64,000 bases of DNA from Riptortus pedestris (lineage: Eukaryota; Arthropoda; Insecta; Hemiptera; Alydidae): NCBI GenBank assembly GCA_019009955.1, contig CM032228.1:67702001-67766000 (forward strand). The letters are read 5' to 3'. How positions within the stretch are numbered: the stretch's first letter is position 1; each line of letters begins with the position of its first letter. Positions 48,551-58,912 of this stretch are shown here, piece by piece. Below the pieces are notes generated by a model. That model was given only the letters and a program-made list of their open reading frames with translations, searched no databases and was not told the DNA's origin. The position numbers were made by a program, and so were the translations under genes.

Positions 48551-48782
48551 AAATATCTATGTTAGTATTCATTATAGAGAATATGTGTACACGATACATT
48601 TTTAGGTAATTAAATTTTCAATAAGATTGGCTATATACAATTTTTCAATCTGACTCATTATAACGGAGATAATTCTAATTTTTGACTTTCTACATCTCTA
48701 ACCCCCTTACCCCTCCCCTATTACGTTTTAAGTTGTTAATGAACTTGATTTTAGTTTTTACATAAAACGCTTATATATCGAG

Positions 48783-48928
48783 CCTGGGGAATAGGAATTT
48801 ATTTAGTGACGGAATTCATTATATATAATTCTTCGTCCCACCCTAGCTAGGAAATGGTGGTAACCTGTAGATAACCCGTCCTAATTGGCCTTTGTTGCAA
48901 TAAGTAGACGTTAATAAATAATTTAATC
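48783..48928 (+). mobile_element. SINE, 5'-truncated, with target duplication (+)
   Basis: Starts inside the element at CCTGGGGAATAGGAATTTAT and runs to the normal 3' end ACGTTAATAAATAATTTAATC. An 11-bp repeat TATATATCGAG flanks it (48772-48782 and 48929-48939), so the truncation arose at insertion, as in target-primed reverse transcription. Confidence 0.88.
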
Positions 48929-49060
48929 TATATATCGAGTTTCGTAACGATACGGTATAAATGTAGACTGCTAGAGCGATAACAGACAAGTATAGTTGGA
49001 ATCGATCGACATTAGAGAAAATGTTTTGAAAATTGCATCGTGTGTAGGTGCTAAAGGAAT

Positions 49061-49654
49061 TAAGCAATTTAAATACTTGCAATTCTTGGACTGAGATTCT
49101 ATAAGTTCGCTCAAAACAGGCAGTAAATATAATTGTATTAGTTGGACTCTGAATGCTGTCTTACGAAAATAGTAATATAAATATTTTCATCTACAAAAAA
49201 GCACAGTAAATTAAATACAGCACAAAACAGAATAAAAATAAGAAAATGAATAAACTGTGTTGAACTATCGAAGAAAGAGATGCTTGAAAATGTTTTTGAC
49301 ATTAAAAAGAAGTTTGGAGTGAAATTGAAGAAAGTAGTAAATTGAATCTTTGTGACAGGAGAAGGAGGGCCCTGAGGTTGACATGTTTTCACGACTTATC
49401 CCATTACACTTCCCTCAGGTGGCCGTCCAAATAAATAAGCTACAAATGTGTACGCATTACGAGTAATGAAATTTCTAGGAACCCAACTGACATTTGTTAA
49501 ATTTTAGGTTTAAATTGGATTCTGTCGCGAAGGATTTTTTTATTTATTTTATTAATATTAAAATATGCAGATGTGATTATTTTCTCGATTTCCATCCTTT
49601 AATAATTGAAAATAATTATAATAACACCCATACAAATACTCTCTCCTAGATACA
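49061..49654. other. Intervening sequence, nothing recognised
   Basis: No supported feature. Minus-strand frame 49138-49392 has no motif. Confidence 0.45.
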
Positions 49655-49790
49655 TGAATCTCACCTAGAAACGATTTTGTGAACACAATATTTGGTATTT
49701 CAGCTTGAAATAAGACGTTTCATGATATGTTGGCTTATTCATAACGTGCAATGAAAAAGAAGGAGGGTTAATGGAAGGCTGAGAATTTTA
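49655..49790 (-). mobile_element. HINE-like body fragment (-)
   Basis: 'TTTTGTGAACACAATATTTGGTATTTCAGC', 'CATGATATGTTGGCTTATTC' and 'GGAGGGTTAATGGAAGGCTGAGAA' follow family body order. No ends. Confidence 0.55.
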
Positions 49791-49842
49791 TTTTGATCTA
49801 TTGTAAGAATACCCACCAAATAATTAATTTACTACCTAGACT

Positions 49843-49848
<6 letters not shown>

Positions 49849-49906
<58 letters not shown>

Positions 49907-49919
49907 ACACACACACACA
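49849..49919. repeat. (CT)n(CA)n microsatellite
   Basis: About 55 bp of CT followed by a short CA run. Confidence 0.96.
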
Positions 49920-51835
49920 ATGGATAGTATAGATTTCAATCAAATTTATGTATGTGAATCGCCTTAATCCCTTCATAAAAGAATCAAACAACATGTTATA
50001 AATATGGATAAATAAAGAAAATAAAACATTCAAGCAAACAATGCTTTTTATAATAATCATAGTTTTGGATTCAATAATGTAAGTATATTAGTAAGCGAAA
50101 GCAACATGAACAGGAGGAAAATAATGGTAACGTGCACATTATATAGTAGAACTTAGGAAAAAAGATTAACAATAAAATCTCTAAAATTAAAAATCTGACT
50201 TTTTTTTAACTTCTTAGAAAATTCATAGAATAATTTACTATTTTAAAATTTTATGTGAATGCAATAATTTAGCTTATACTTCCTCAAAGATAATCGATAT
50301 TTACTTTCTGACGTATCCATTGTAATCAGCTGGCATGACTCGCCATATTGCTTGTAGATATTTTATGCCCAACATAGTTAGTGAATGATTGAATGTACCA
50401 TATATCTAGTTTTGATTTGACCAAGTGTTGAATTATAGGTCAACTGTTTGCAAAACTAGTGGGAAAATAGAGAGCTTGTACAAGTCAATTGTAATATATA
50501 TTTATCTTGACCTTTTGGTGAAGTAAATTTATTTTATTTTATTTCACAACTGTCTTCAGGAAAACTACAAACCTTTTGTACACTGCAATTTGGTGGCTAA
50601 AGAATTTTAAACAGTATCTTTTGTTATTAGACTTAACTCATGAAAATAATAAGTTTTAATTAATTTGAAATCTGTTTATAAAGCTTTTATTTCTTCCGGC
50701 GATGAACAACGTACATTCTTGGAAGTAAATTCTCTTGATTAAGTTGATATAGAAACTGGGATGTTGCTGGTTCATCTGGTATGGTAGTTTTGAAACACCA
50801 CGCACAAAAGATACTTTTGAACAGGAAAAGTTAGTTGTTCCCAGATATCAGAAGCTTCCTTTTTATTTTAGCCTTCTTGCTTGAATGCGAAACATTTCTT
50901 TTAGAACGTCCGGTACGTTTAGATTCTGATACCATGACTTCATTGAAAATCATGAGCTGAGAGCTATCATATTCAAAAATATTTTTAAAAATTGCCGACA
51001 CACTGTATATTACGGGCTAGAAAACTAGTACCTGCTAACAGAGTAATTCTTGTTCTTGAGTATGAAAAGAGATCAGATAGATATTAGACGTTGCTTATAC
51101 AAACTTTTCAGTAGTGTGGAAATCTTGGTTGTAACCGCTTCTCTGAGAAGAGGTAAGTCATTGTCTCGTTTCTATATTATTCCTCATCACACGTTTTATA
51201 TATATCGTTCACAAGAGACTTTCCGGTGTCTGTTTGCATTTTAACTTCACTTGTAGTTCTTAGACTTTTATATGGTACTATTGGTTTTGGACTATTTATC
51301 CAGTTTTTACATATATTATCTATAATTATTCATTCTGATCATTTATTTAAATTTTATATAGTATATATTATCGGTAAATATTCGATATTCATCTGTAAAA
51401 ATCATATATTATCTGTATATAATTACTAGTGCACTAATATTTATTTCTGTTATTCTTAATGATATATGTTTTTTTAATCTAATACGTTTCTTTTTATGAG
51501 TACATATATTTAAAAAATAATAACTGCTTCTATGACGTTTTTAATGATTACTGTTTGCCAACAAAGCACTCTGTCGCTTAAAATAAATAATTGTGAAGGA
51601 ACGTGGACTTTGTTTGTTTATTGTATTACCTGTGATTAGCTTCCTTCGGCATCCTCCACCACAAGAATGTCTATTGCAAAGTGCATACTCTCGCTATGCC
51701 GAAAGTTATTTAATACACCGTAAGTTACACGCATGAGCTTGTAACAAACAGGTCAAGACTGGTGTGCTTAATACCCTCCTATTCAATAGTCAACTACATG
51801 TCAAGGTCAATAAATAAATGTAGATTTATCTATTG
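49920..51835. other. AT-rich sequence, nothing firmly recognised
   Basis: On the minus strand at about 50690-50935 a frame reads MVSESKRTGRSKRNVSHSSK, basic and serine-rich, and continues after one stop for about 45 codons to HRRKK. No family recognised; it could be a degraded exon. Other frames (51050-51429 plus) are hydrophobic and AT-driven. Confidence 0.35.
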
Positions 51836-51895
51836 TTAAATTTCAAGCGTGAAATCTGCTTAGTTTACGCAGCCCCTGAGTAACGGACTTTTTAG
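51836..51895 (+). mobile_element. HINE-like 3' terminus only (+)
   Basis: GCGTGAAATCTGCTTAGTTT, then ACGCAGCCCCTGAGTAACGG and a T run: a near-intact 3' end with a single change in the hairpin. No upstream body was recognised. Confidence 0.75.
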
Positions 51896-52961
51896 TTTGT
51901 AACTATATTCGATACTATAATAGCGTCCTGTTCGATTCCGCGACTGGGTCATTGGGAGGAGGTAATATAGCAGCGACTCTCTCTGTCGTCGTTGAATCCA
52001 AACTGTTGTTTACCAGTCAGCTGATTTGACATTTGGGTAAGTGGGCGATCGTTTCAGAGTCAGTCTATAAAGAAGGCCGCCATGTAACCTCAACCTGGTT
52101 ACGCGCGAGTTGCGAAGTTTTGCTGCGAGATGTACAGGTCTTGTGGTTTTTTTTGCGTTTTTTGATACATTCCTCTGTTAATGGTGTATTTATTTTTTCC
52201 CCAGTGCAAATATTCCCTGCTTAAGAACAGTTTCACAATACATGAGTCTAGTTTCATCATGACTTTTTATTTTACCAACTTCTTTGAAAATACAACCGCA
52301 CAACGTACAAACTATCGCAGATACTAAATGTATCGGTTTCCATCAGTCTGGGGATTTTCTTTTCCAGTGGCAATATCATGTAAAGTCATTGCCTATACTA
52401 ATTATGACAATAAATAAAATAAGTAGTAATGAAGGTGCCACAATTTTACTCTGTAGGGAACAAAAAAAGTTCAGAGTCAACTAAAAAGAAAGCAAAAACT
52501 ATCCTTAAGACTCCCTCTAATATTCTTTCTCATTACCTTTCAGGCTTTGTGTGTGTGTATATAAGAACACAAAAAGAGAGAGAAAAAAAAAGTCCGAGAA
52601 AGCCCTCCACTACCTCAGAATTCCTTTTATCACATGGAATTCTCTACTCTTTTTCATTAGCACAAAACAGTCCTTCATCCTCACTGTACTGAGGTAACTC
52701 TGTCACCTCTCATTTTGGTTTATAAAAAGAAGAAAAGCTTTTAAAATCATGAAATTTCAATATTAAAAAAATGATTAAATATATGCCACATTAATAACTT
52801 TTTAGATTTTCTCTAGTAACCATTGATTTTTTTCTACGCTGGAGAACTTCACACCAGGCCTAATATGTAGTATTTTCTTGGTATATATTTATTTGCCAAA
52901 TATGGCTACCAGGTGAGCATCTAATCTAAAAAAAAAACTTTTTTTTTAGTTTACATACGTT
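51896..52961. other. Intervening sequence, somewhat GC-richer at left
   Basis: 51920-52140 is less AT-rich and contains CAGCTG and a GTAAGT directly after TTTGG at about 52034-52040. It could contain a 5' exon or promoter, but no motif confirms this. Frames 52033-52224, 52284-52484 and 52429-52692 (plus) are unrecognised. Confidence 0.3.
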
Positions 52962-53307
52962 TTTAAGGGAAATCAGCTGCTGAGGTCGTACTCATGACGG
53001 GATTTTCGAAATTTTTCTTCAAATGTCCATCGATCCAACCCAGAAGATGACGAAAATGAGGTCTGTTCAAAACAGTATATGTAAATATATATATTTGTCT
53101 GTTACCGCTCTAGCGGTCGCAATCTTTGTCTTATCATTACCAAACTTGATACATAATCGTTTTATTAAAAAAAAAAGATTAAGTTCGTTAATGGCTGAAA
53201 TCGGACTGGGGGGGGGGGGTTTAAAGGGGGTGAATTACTAAAATTCTGAATATCTCCGTCATTATGCGTCGGATTGAAAAATTGAATGGAACCAATCTTA
53301 TTGAAAA

Positions 53308-54656
53308 CTAGCTCAGATACCCGGCTTTGCCCGGGAATTGATTTGAGGCTGAATGGTGATGTATTTTTTTGGCAAGGATTTCCTTTACAAAATATTTTAA
53401 CATTTACCCGTCCCAGTGTTTAGGGCTAATACCCGTAGTTTCTGTGGATTTGTTAATAAAAAAAAATGTAAATTCAGGCCTCCCTTATAACCCCCACTCT
53501 TGCCCGTTCCTAGAAATGTTAGTAGGGTTTATTATAAGGATGGCGTTAGTGCTAATACACATACCGAGTGTTTTATTTAGTTCAGTTGAGTCTTTTGTGC
53601 CAAATAAAATTGTTGACTCCCGGTATAATTTTTAGCGTATAACGCCTTTATACTTCGGTATACGACGATATTGTATATAACAAAAGTTTCTCTAAATAAG
53701 AAAATAAACAACTTTTGTTATGTACATATTTGCCGAAACCCCAATAGGAAACGAAATATCACTATTTTTAATTTCAGACCTCTCTTTTAACCTCCACTCC
53801 TGCCTGTCCCTAGAAATGTTAGTATGGCTTATTATAAGGAAGGCGTTAGTACTAATTCACATACCAAGTTTGGTTTAGTTCGGTTGAGTCTTTTGTGCCA
53901 AATAAAATTGTTGTCTCCCGCTATAATTTTTAGCGTATAACGCCTTTATACTTCGGTATACGACGATAGCCTATATAAAAAAAGTTTCTCTAAATAACAA
54001 AATAAACAACTTGTGTCATGTACATATTTGCTGAAAAAGCAATAAGAAATGAAATATCGCTATTTTTAGTTTCAGGCCTCCCTTATAACCCCCACTCCTG
54101 CCCGTCCCTAGAAATGTTAGTATGGCTTATTATGAGAAAGTCGTTAATACTAATTCACATACCGAGTTTGGTTTAGTTCGGTTGAGTCTTTTGTGCCAAG
54201 TAAAATTGTGGACTTCCGCTATAGTTTTTAGCGTATAACTCATTTATACTTCCGTATACGGCAAAAGTGCATATAACAAAAGTTACTCTAAATTACAAAA
54301 TAAACAACTTTTGTTATAGGCATATGTGCTGAAAAAGCAATAGGAAACGAAATATCGCTATTTTTAATTTCAGGCCTCTCTTATAACCCCCACTCCTGTT
54401 TGTCTCAGAGGATATTAATATAGCCTAAAGTCTAAGTTGGGTTAGTTGTAATATACATACCAAGTTTCATAAAATTCAGTTCTGCCGTTTATGCGTGAAA
54501 AGGTAACAAACAAACAAATAAACAAACAAACAAACAAACAGATACCAAAGAAACAAAATGCAGATATGGTGTCTATGAGATGTGAAACGAAAAGTTATCG
54601 TGAAATTTCGCGAAAAAAATCAATGTACAGACAGAGGTTACAATTTTATATATAAA
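53308..54656 (+). mobile_element. Interspersed repeat with CCCGGC head and ~298-bp internal repeats, copy 1
   Basis: Starts CTAGCTCAGATACCCGGCTT and ends with a (CAAA)n run (54508-54540), 'GATACCAAAGAAACAAAATGC' and TTACAATTTTATATATAA. Internal tandem repeats begin at about 53471, 53773, 54071 and 54369, each opening with TTTCAGGCCTCCCTTATAAC. Each repeat contains AGTTCGGTTGAGTC-like phrases, and the last carries AAATTCAGTTCTGCCG before the (CAAA)n run. No open frame. Similar phrases are widespread in insect interspersed repeats, but I cannot place it in a class. Confidence 0.75.
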
Positions 54657-55771
54657 CTAGCTCAGATACCCGGCTTCGCCCGGGAATTCATTTGAGGCTG
54701 AATGGTGATGGTATTTTTTAGCAGGCTTTACATTGCACAATATTTTGACATTTACCCGTCCCAGTGTTTAGGATTGATACCCGTCTTTGCCGTGGATTTG
54801 CTAATAATAGAATTATTTGTTCGATAAGGCTTCACAGTCTTCGATATTTTTATATTTCCCGTCTCTTATACATGTAAATATGGTGAATTTTTATTTCAGG
54901 CCTCCCTTATAACCCCCACTCTCGTAAAAATTTTAATATAACTTATAATCATGGAAGAATTAATGCTAATTGACATACCGAGTTTTGTTAAGTTCGGTTC
55001 AGCCGTTAGTGCCCGCTAAAGATTTAACGTATAACTCATTTATACTTAGGTATACGACAAAAGTGTATATAACAAAAGTTACTCCAAATAACAAAATAAA
55101 CAACTTTTGTTATGTTTATATTTGCGGAAAAACCAAAAGGATACGAAATATCGCTATTTTTAATTTCAGGCTTCCCTTATAACCCCCACTCCTGCCCGTC
55201 CATAGAAATGTTGGTATGGCTTATTATAATGAAGGCCTCACTGCTAATACACATACCGAGTTTTATTTAGTTCGGTTGAGTCTTTTTTGGCAAATAATAT
55301 TGTTGACTCCCGCTATAATTTTTAGCGTATAACGCATTTAAACTTCGGTATACGACAAAAGTGTATATTACAAAAGTTACTCTAAATAACAAAATAAACA
55401 ACTTTTGTTATGTGCATATTTACCGAAAAACCAATAGAAAACGAAATATCACTATTTTTAATTTCAGGCTTACCTTATAACCCCCACTCCTGTTCGTCTC
55501 AGAGAAAATTAATATAGCCTAAAGTCTAAGTTGGGTTAGTAGTAATATACATACCAAGTTTCATAAAATTCGGTTCAGCCGTTTATGCGTGAAAAGGTAA
55601 CAAACAAACAAACAAACAAATAAACAAACAAACAAACAAACAGACACCAAAGAAACAAAATGCAGTTATGTTGTCTATGACATGTGAAACGAAAAGTTAT
55701 CGTGAAATTTCGCGAAAAAAATCAATGTACAGACAGAGGTTACAATTTTATATATATATAGATATAGATAT
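54657..55771 (+). mobile_element. Same interspersed repeat, copy 2, head to tail with copy 1
   Basis: Starts CTAGCTCAGATACCCGGCTT immediately after copy 1 ends in TATATAAA. Internal repeats begin at about 54895, 55167 and 55465, one fewer than copy 1. The last includes AAATTCGGTTCAGCCGTTTA and a (CAAA)n run (55602-55641). It ends with TATATATATAGATATAGATA, merging with HINE-like body. Confidence 0.75.
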
Positions 55772-55787
55772 AATCTTCTATAAATGT

Positions 55788-55791
<4 letters not shown>

Positions 55792-55857
<66 letters not shown>
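55792..55857. repeat. (TA)n microsatellite
   Basis: About 66 bp of uninterrupted TA, located in the body of the split HINE-like copy after the ATAAATGTTGTT phrase rather than at the usual central-tract position. Confidence 0.97.
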
Positions 55858-55860
<3 letters not shown>

Positions 55861-56236
55861 TTCACTATCTTGATTATTAACTGAGATATTTGCATCCCCA
55901 CTCCTACTCATCTCATATTAACAATATTCTATTATGTTATGAAACACTTTATTTGAAGCTTAAATACCAAATATTGTTCTCATTGAACTATTAATTTTTG
56001 AGATAAATGCAAAAACGGGTCGCATGTGAAAAACAGCTTAGTTAACGTAGCCCCTGCGCGACGGACGTTTTCTAGTTTACAATTCACTTCTAAGTAGCGT
56101 ATTTGTACATTGTAGTTACATTTCATCTGTTAAAAACAATGATTTTTAAACACTAAAATATAATAAATATCTAGTTAAGAAGATTAAACATGTCGTCCAG
56201 ATTATAAAACCTAGCCTTGCATATATCCATACTTTT

Positions 56237-57016
56237 AAAAACCGTTCTTCACGAAGGAGCTGCGTACACTGAGCAGATTTCTCTCGTGAAGTTTAACAAT
56301 AGATATATCTACATATTGGTAATACAACACCACCGTGAATTTTAAGTGAATAAATACAAACGGTAATAAGATATCATTCAGCCAATTTTAATACCTTCCC
56401 TGCGGGAAGAGTCTTAATGTAAACAAACAGGTCTGTCGACCTCTCACCGAAAAGAAGAACAATTACTGAAATACATATATCAGAATACAACATATTAATT
56501 TTATTGAAAACTATTTACTGTGTATAGTACTGTAGTGTATAATGAATTAGACTTTTTTTATCTCAATCAATCAAATTTTAGTAATCCTAGAACTTAAGAC
56601 GAGGGCGGGGGCAGACGAACAAATTTGCATGTCTCGTATACCTTGAAAACAATGTTTGTTATTTTAGATTCGAATAATATAGTTTAGCATATAACATAGA
56701 TTTGTTTATGCTGAAAACCGAAAAATGCAAAAATCTCGGTTAATATTCTAGACTGAGAATAAATGAATTAAACAATATTTATAGTACATTTAATTTTCAA
56801 AAAGGTAGGTTATACACAATTTTTTGATCTGATGTATAATAACCGAGATATTTCAACTTTTCAAAATTCTACCTTTCTAATCTTCCCCTTCCCCTGGTCT
56901 GATTTCAGCCGTTAACGAACTTCATCTTCCTTTTTACATAAAACGATTAAATGTCGAGTTTCGTAATGATCGAAAATAATAGTGACCACTATAACGGTAA
57001 CTGACACATATATAGG

Positions 57017-57073
<57 letters not shown>

Positions 57074-57196
57074 CAGAATAGACCTCATTTTTGTCATCTC
57101 CTAGGTAGGATCGATGGGCATTTGAAGAAAAATTTTGATGATTGAGGGATGTGTATGACCTCAATAGCTGATTCCCCCTTAAGGGAAATCTGCTAA
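56237..57196 (-). mobile_element. HINE-like element, complete long form (-)
   Basis: About 960 bp with both ends. Left: AAAACCGTTCTTCACGAAGG, GCTGCGTACACTGAGCAGAT. The long-form segment (56340-56700) has 'GTGAATAAATACAAACGGTAA', 'TTAATGTAAACAAACAGG' and 'AATCCTAGAAC'. A (TA)n tract (57015-57072) is followed by 'CATTTTTGTCATCTCCTAGG', 'CTCAATAGCTGATTCCCCCT', 'TAAGGGAAATCTGCTAAAA'. It is the best copy of the long subfamily and the neighbour of the split copy, in opposite orientation. Confidence 0.85.
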
Positions 57197-58024
57197 AAAA
57201 AGACAACATTATAAATGGAGTAAAAGAATTATTATTATTAATTTAAGTAGCTAAAGAAAAAATGTAATTCACCTCAATTTATTGAGCATCGATGTGCTCA
57301 ACAACAAACCAAAACCAATCATACATTGCGAATATAAAATGAACATGTTTTTATTTAAAGTAATCAATAAATAGTGCAAATCGCCGAACGAGGAGTCATA
57401 AATTTATATTCCAATTTTAATGAAAAACTTAGTTAATGCCAAAAGTTGTTAAGATACTTTTTTTCTTAATTCAATGGACTCGTTTCAATTTTGAAAATAA
57501 CTTCGACAGGTTTCGAGTTATTTTTTTATTTATTTTACTTTTACAGTGCATTTTTCAAAACTTTTGTATCCATTTTCATTGGGAGAGTTAAATTTTCAAA
57601 AAAAATATCCAATACAGAAATATGACCTCATGCATACTAGGAATATCTGGTAGTAGTTCAGAGGAACGTAAAGATCTTGAAGGGACGAAAGGATCATGAA
57701 AATTCATTTTAAAAAGAATCCATTGAAAAGAGCAGGCATCTCAAAGAGATCATTGAATTTACAGTGAATGTGAACTGGTGAATTATTCTTTATAATTAAT
57801 TATACATTCGTAGCTGCAGTAACTAGGAACGCAGTTAATTTTCAGTTAATTCTGTCAATCCAATCAACAGGAGCTAGTAATTATATTTCATGACTCGAAG
57901 TGCATTGCCTGAGAGAGAGGTTTATAGACCTAGCTGGAGGCTATTGGTATTCCACTCAGCCCCTTGGAGAGTGAGCCCATCATGGGGTGGCTAATGCTAA
58001 CAAGCATTAACAGCCGCATCTCCC
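57197..58024. other. Intervening sequence, nothing recognised
   Basis: AT-rich up to about 57900. Just before 58020 a short repeat of GGCTAATGCTAACAAGCATT type occurs. No gene recognised. Confidence 0.45.
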
Positions 58025-58095
58025 ATAGCACAGTGGTTAGAGTGAACGGTTTTGGAGAAAGATTAAGTGGGTTCGAATCGCGGCCCCCCAGACTT
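58025..58095 (+). other. tRNA-like segment with A and B boxes
   Basis: TAGCACAGTGGTTAGAG (58025-58041) matches the RNA polymerase III A box, and GGGTTCGAATCG (58069-58080) the B box, about 30 bp apart, as in a tRNA. The complementary acceptor stem is not evident, so it is more likely the head of a second SINE family or a tRNA pseudogene. It differs from the main SINE of this window. Confidence 0.55.
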
Positions 58096-58239
58096 ATTTA
58101 ATTTTCATCTTGCTCATATCTTCGTTCCATGGAAAATGCCAATTATTATAATTAAATAATAGTGTGATAATAACAATTGTTCATTTCTTCAGGATGAGCA
58201 AGATATAAAAAGGAAATGTTTATCAACATAACCAGATTT

Positions 58240-58912
58240 TTCTCGTGCAGGAATGGCATGCTGATATCGTCACAAATGTTTTCCTCTATATTAAGAAGCC
58301 TAGTAAATGAAAATTCATAATATTTTCGTTATATTGTATCCAGTGGTGGCTCGTAGCTAAAATTAGTGGGGGTGCTGCTCCAGAAAATTTTTCAGGGTCG
58401 GCACTGCGGGAAGGACAGTTCTCTCCCTTGCAGCCTCGCGTGGAGCCTAGCTTCCTGTGTACGCATGTGCACAACAGTCAAACACCTCGCCGCTGGAACT
58501 ATGAAGCTCACAGTTCCATACAAAGACTTTTGTATATCTTTTTTCATAAACTGGGGATGGTTACTGCATTAAGCTTAAGGATTGTATATTATACAAGTAT
58601 AAAGAAAGAATAGAAGAAAAGGGCTCATTATATTAAATGTTATAGTTAATATCAAGTGGAAATTGAGGGTGCTGTAGTTCCACAGTGCCTATACGCGAGC
58701 CGCCACTGATTGTATCGTATCTACAAATGTTATAGAAACAATCTCGTTAAACAATTGATGCCTTACAATTGGTGTTCTTTACATTTTTTCGAAGCTCCCA
58801 TATTAAGCGAGAATCGTAAAATATATGGTGAGATGAGATCAATGGTGTGTTATACCCGCACATGAGACATCTGCTTAATTCACACAGCCCCTTCCTGGCT
58901 GACGTTTACTGA
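58240..58912 (+). mobile_element. HINE-like element, diverged, with hAT insertion (+)
   Basis: The body 'AATATTTTCGTTATATTGTATC' continues after the hAT element as 'GTATCTACAAATGTTATAGAAACAATCTCG'. The 3' end ACATCTGCTTAATTCACACA, GCCCCTTCCTGGCTGACG is diverged. It belongs with the 4.3-5.2 kb subfamily. Left boundary uncertain. Confidence 0.65.
58341..58708. mobile_element. hAT-type MITE with 8-bp target duplication
   Basis: Ends CAGTGGTGGCTCGTAGC and GCGAGCCGCCACTG are inverse copies of the hAT CAGNGG type. The flanks ATTGTATC (58333-58340 and 58709-58716) are a perfect 8-bp duplication, the hallmark of hAT. Length 368 bp. Two overlapping small frames (58366-58572, 58428-58613) do not resemble hAT transposase, so it is non-autonomous. 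Inserted in a HINE-like body. Confidence 0.92.

Larger units (their letters stand above)
48108..49060 (-). mobile_element. HINE-like element with two later insertions (-)
   Basis: The body is interrupted at 48287-48550 by a hairpin element and at 48783-48928 by a truncated SINE; both have direct repeats that restore the body when removed. The right end retains 'TGCTAGAGCGATAACAGACAAG', 'CGATCGACATTAGAGAAAATG' and a degraded terminus near 49060. The left, hairpin end is not recognised. Confidence 0.75.
52962..56072 (+). mobile_element. HINE-like element split by two copies of another repeat (+)
   Basis: The 5' end retains half of the palindrome (TTTTTAAGGGAAATCAGCTG) and 'GAGGTCGTACTCATGACGGG'. 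The internal hairpin CCGCTCTAGCGG is at about 53106. The body stops at 'AATCTTATTGAAAA' (53307) and resumes with 'ATCTTCTATAAATGTTGTT' at about 55772, then a (TA)n tract (55792-55857). The 3' end has GTGAAAAACAGCTTAGTTAA, CGTAGCCCCTGCGCGACGG. Without the insert it is about 650 bp. Confidence 0.82.

Noticed and set aside
53369..53635. 88-codon frame and a 70-codon frame at 54970
   Set aside because: They lie across internal units of the CCCGGC-headed repeat and are not preserved between units.
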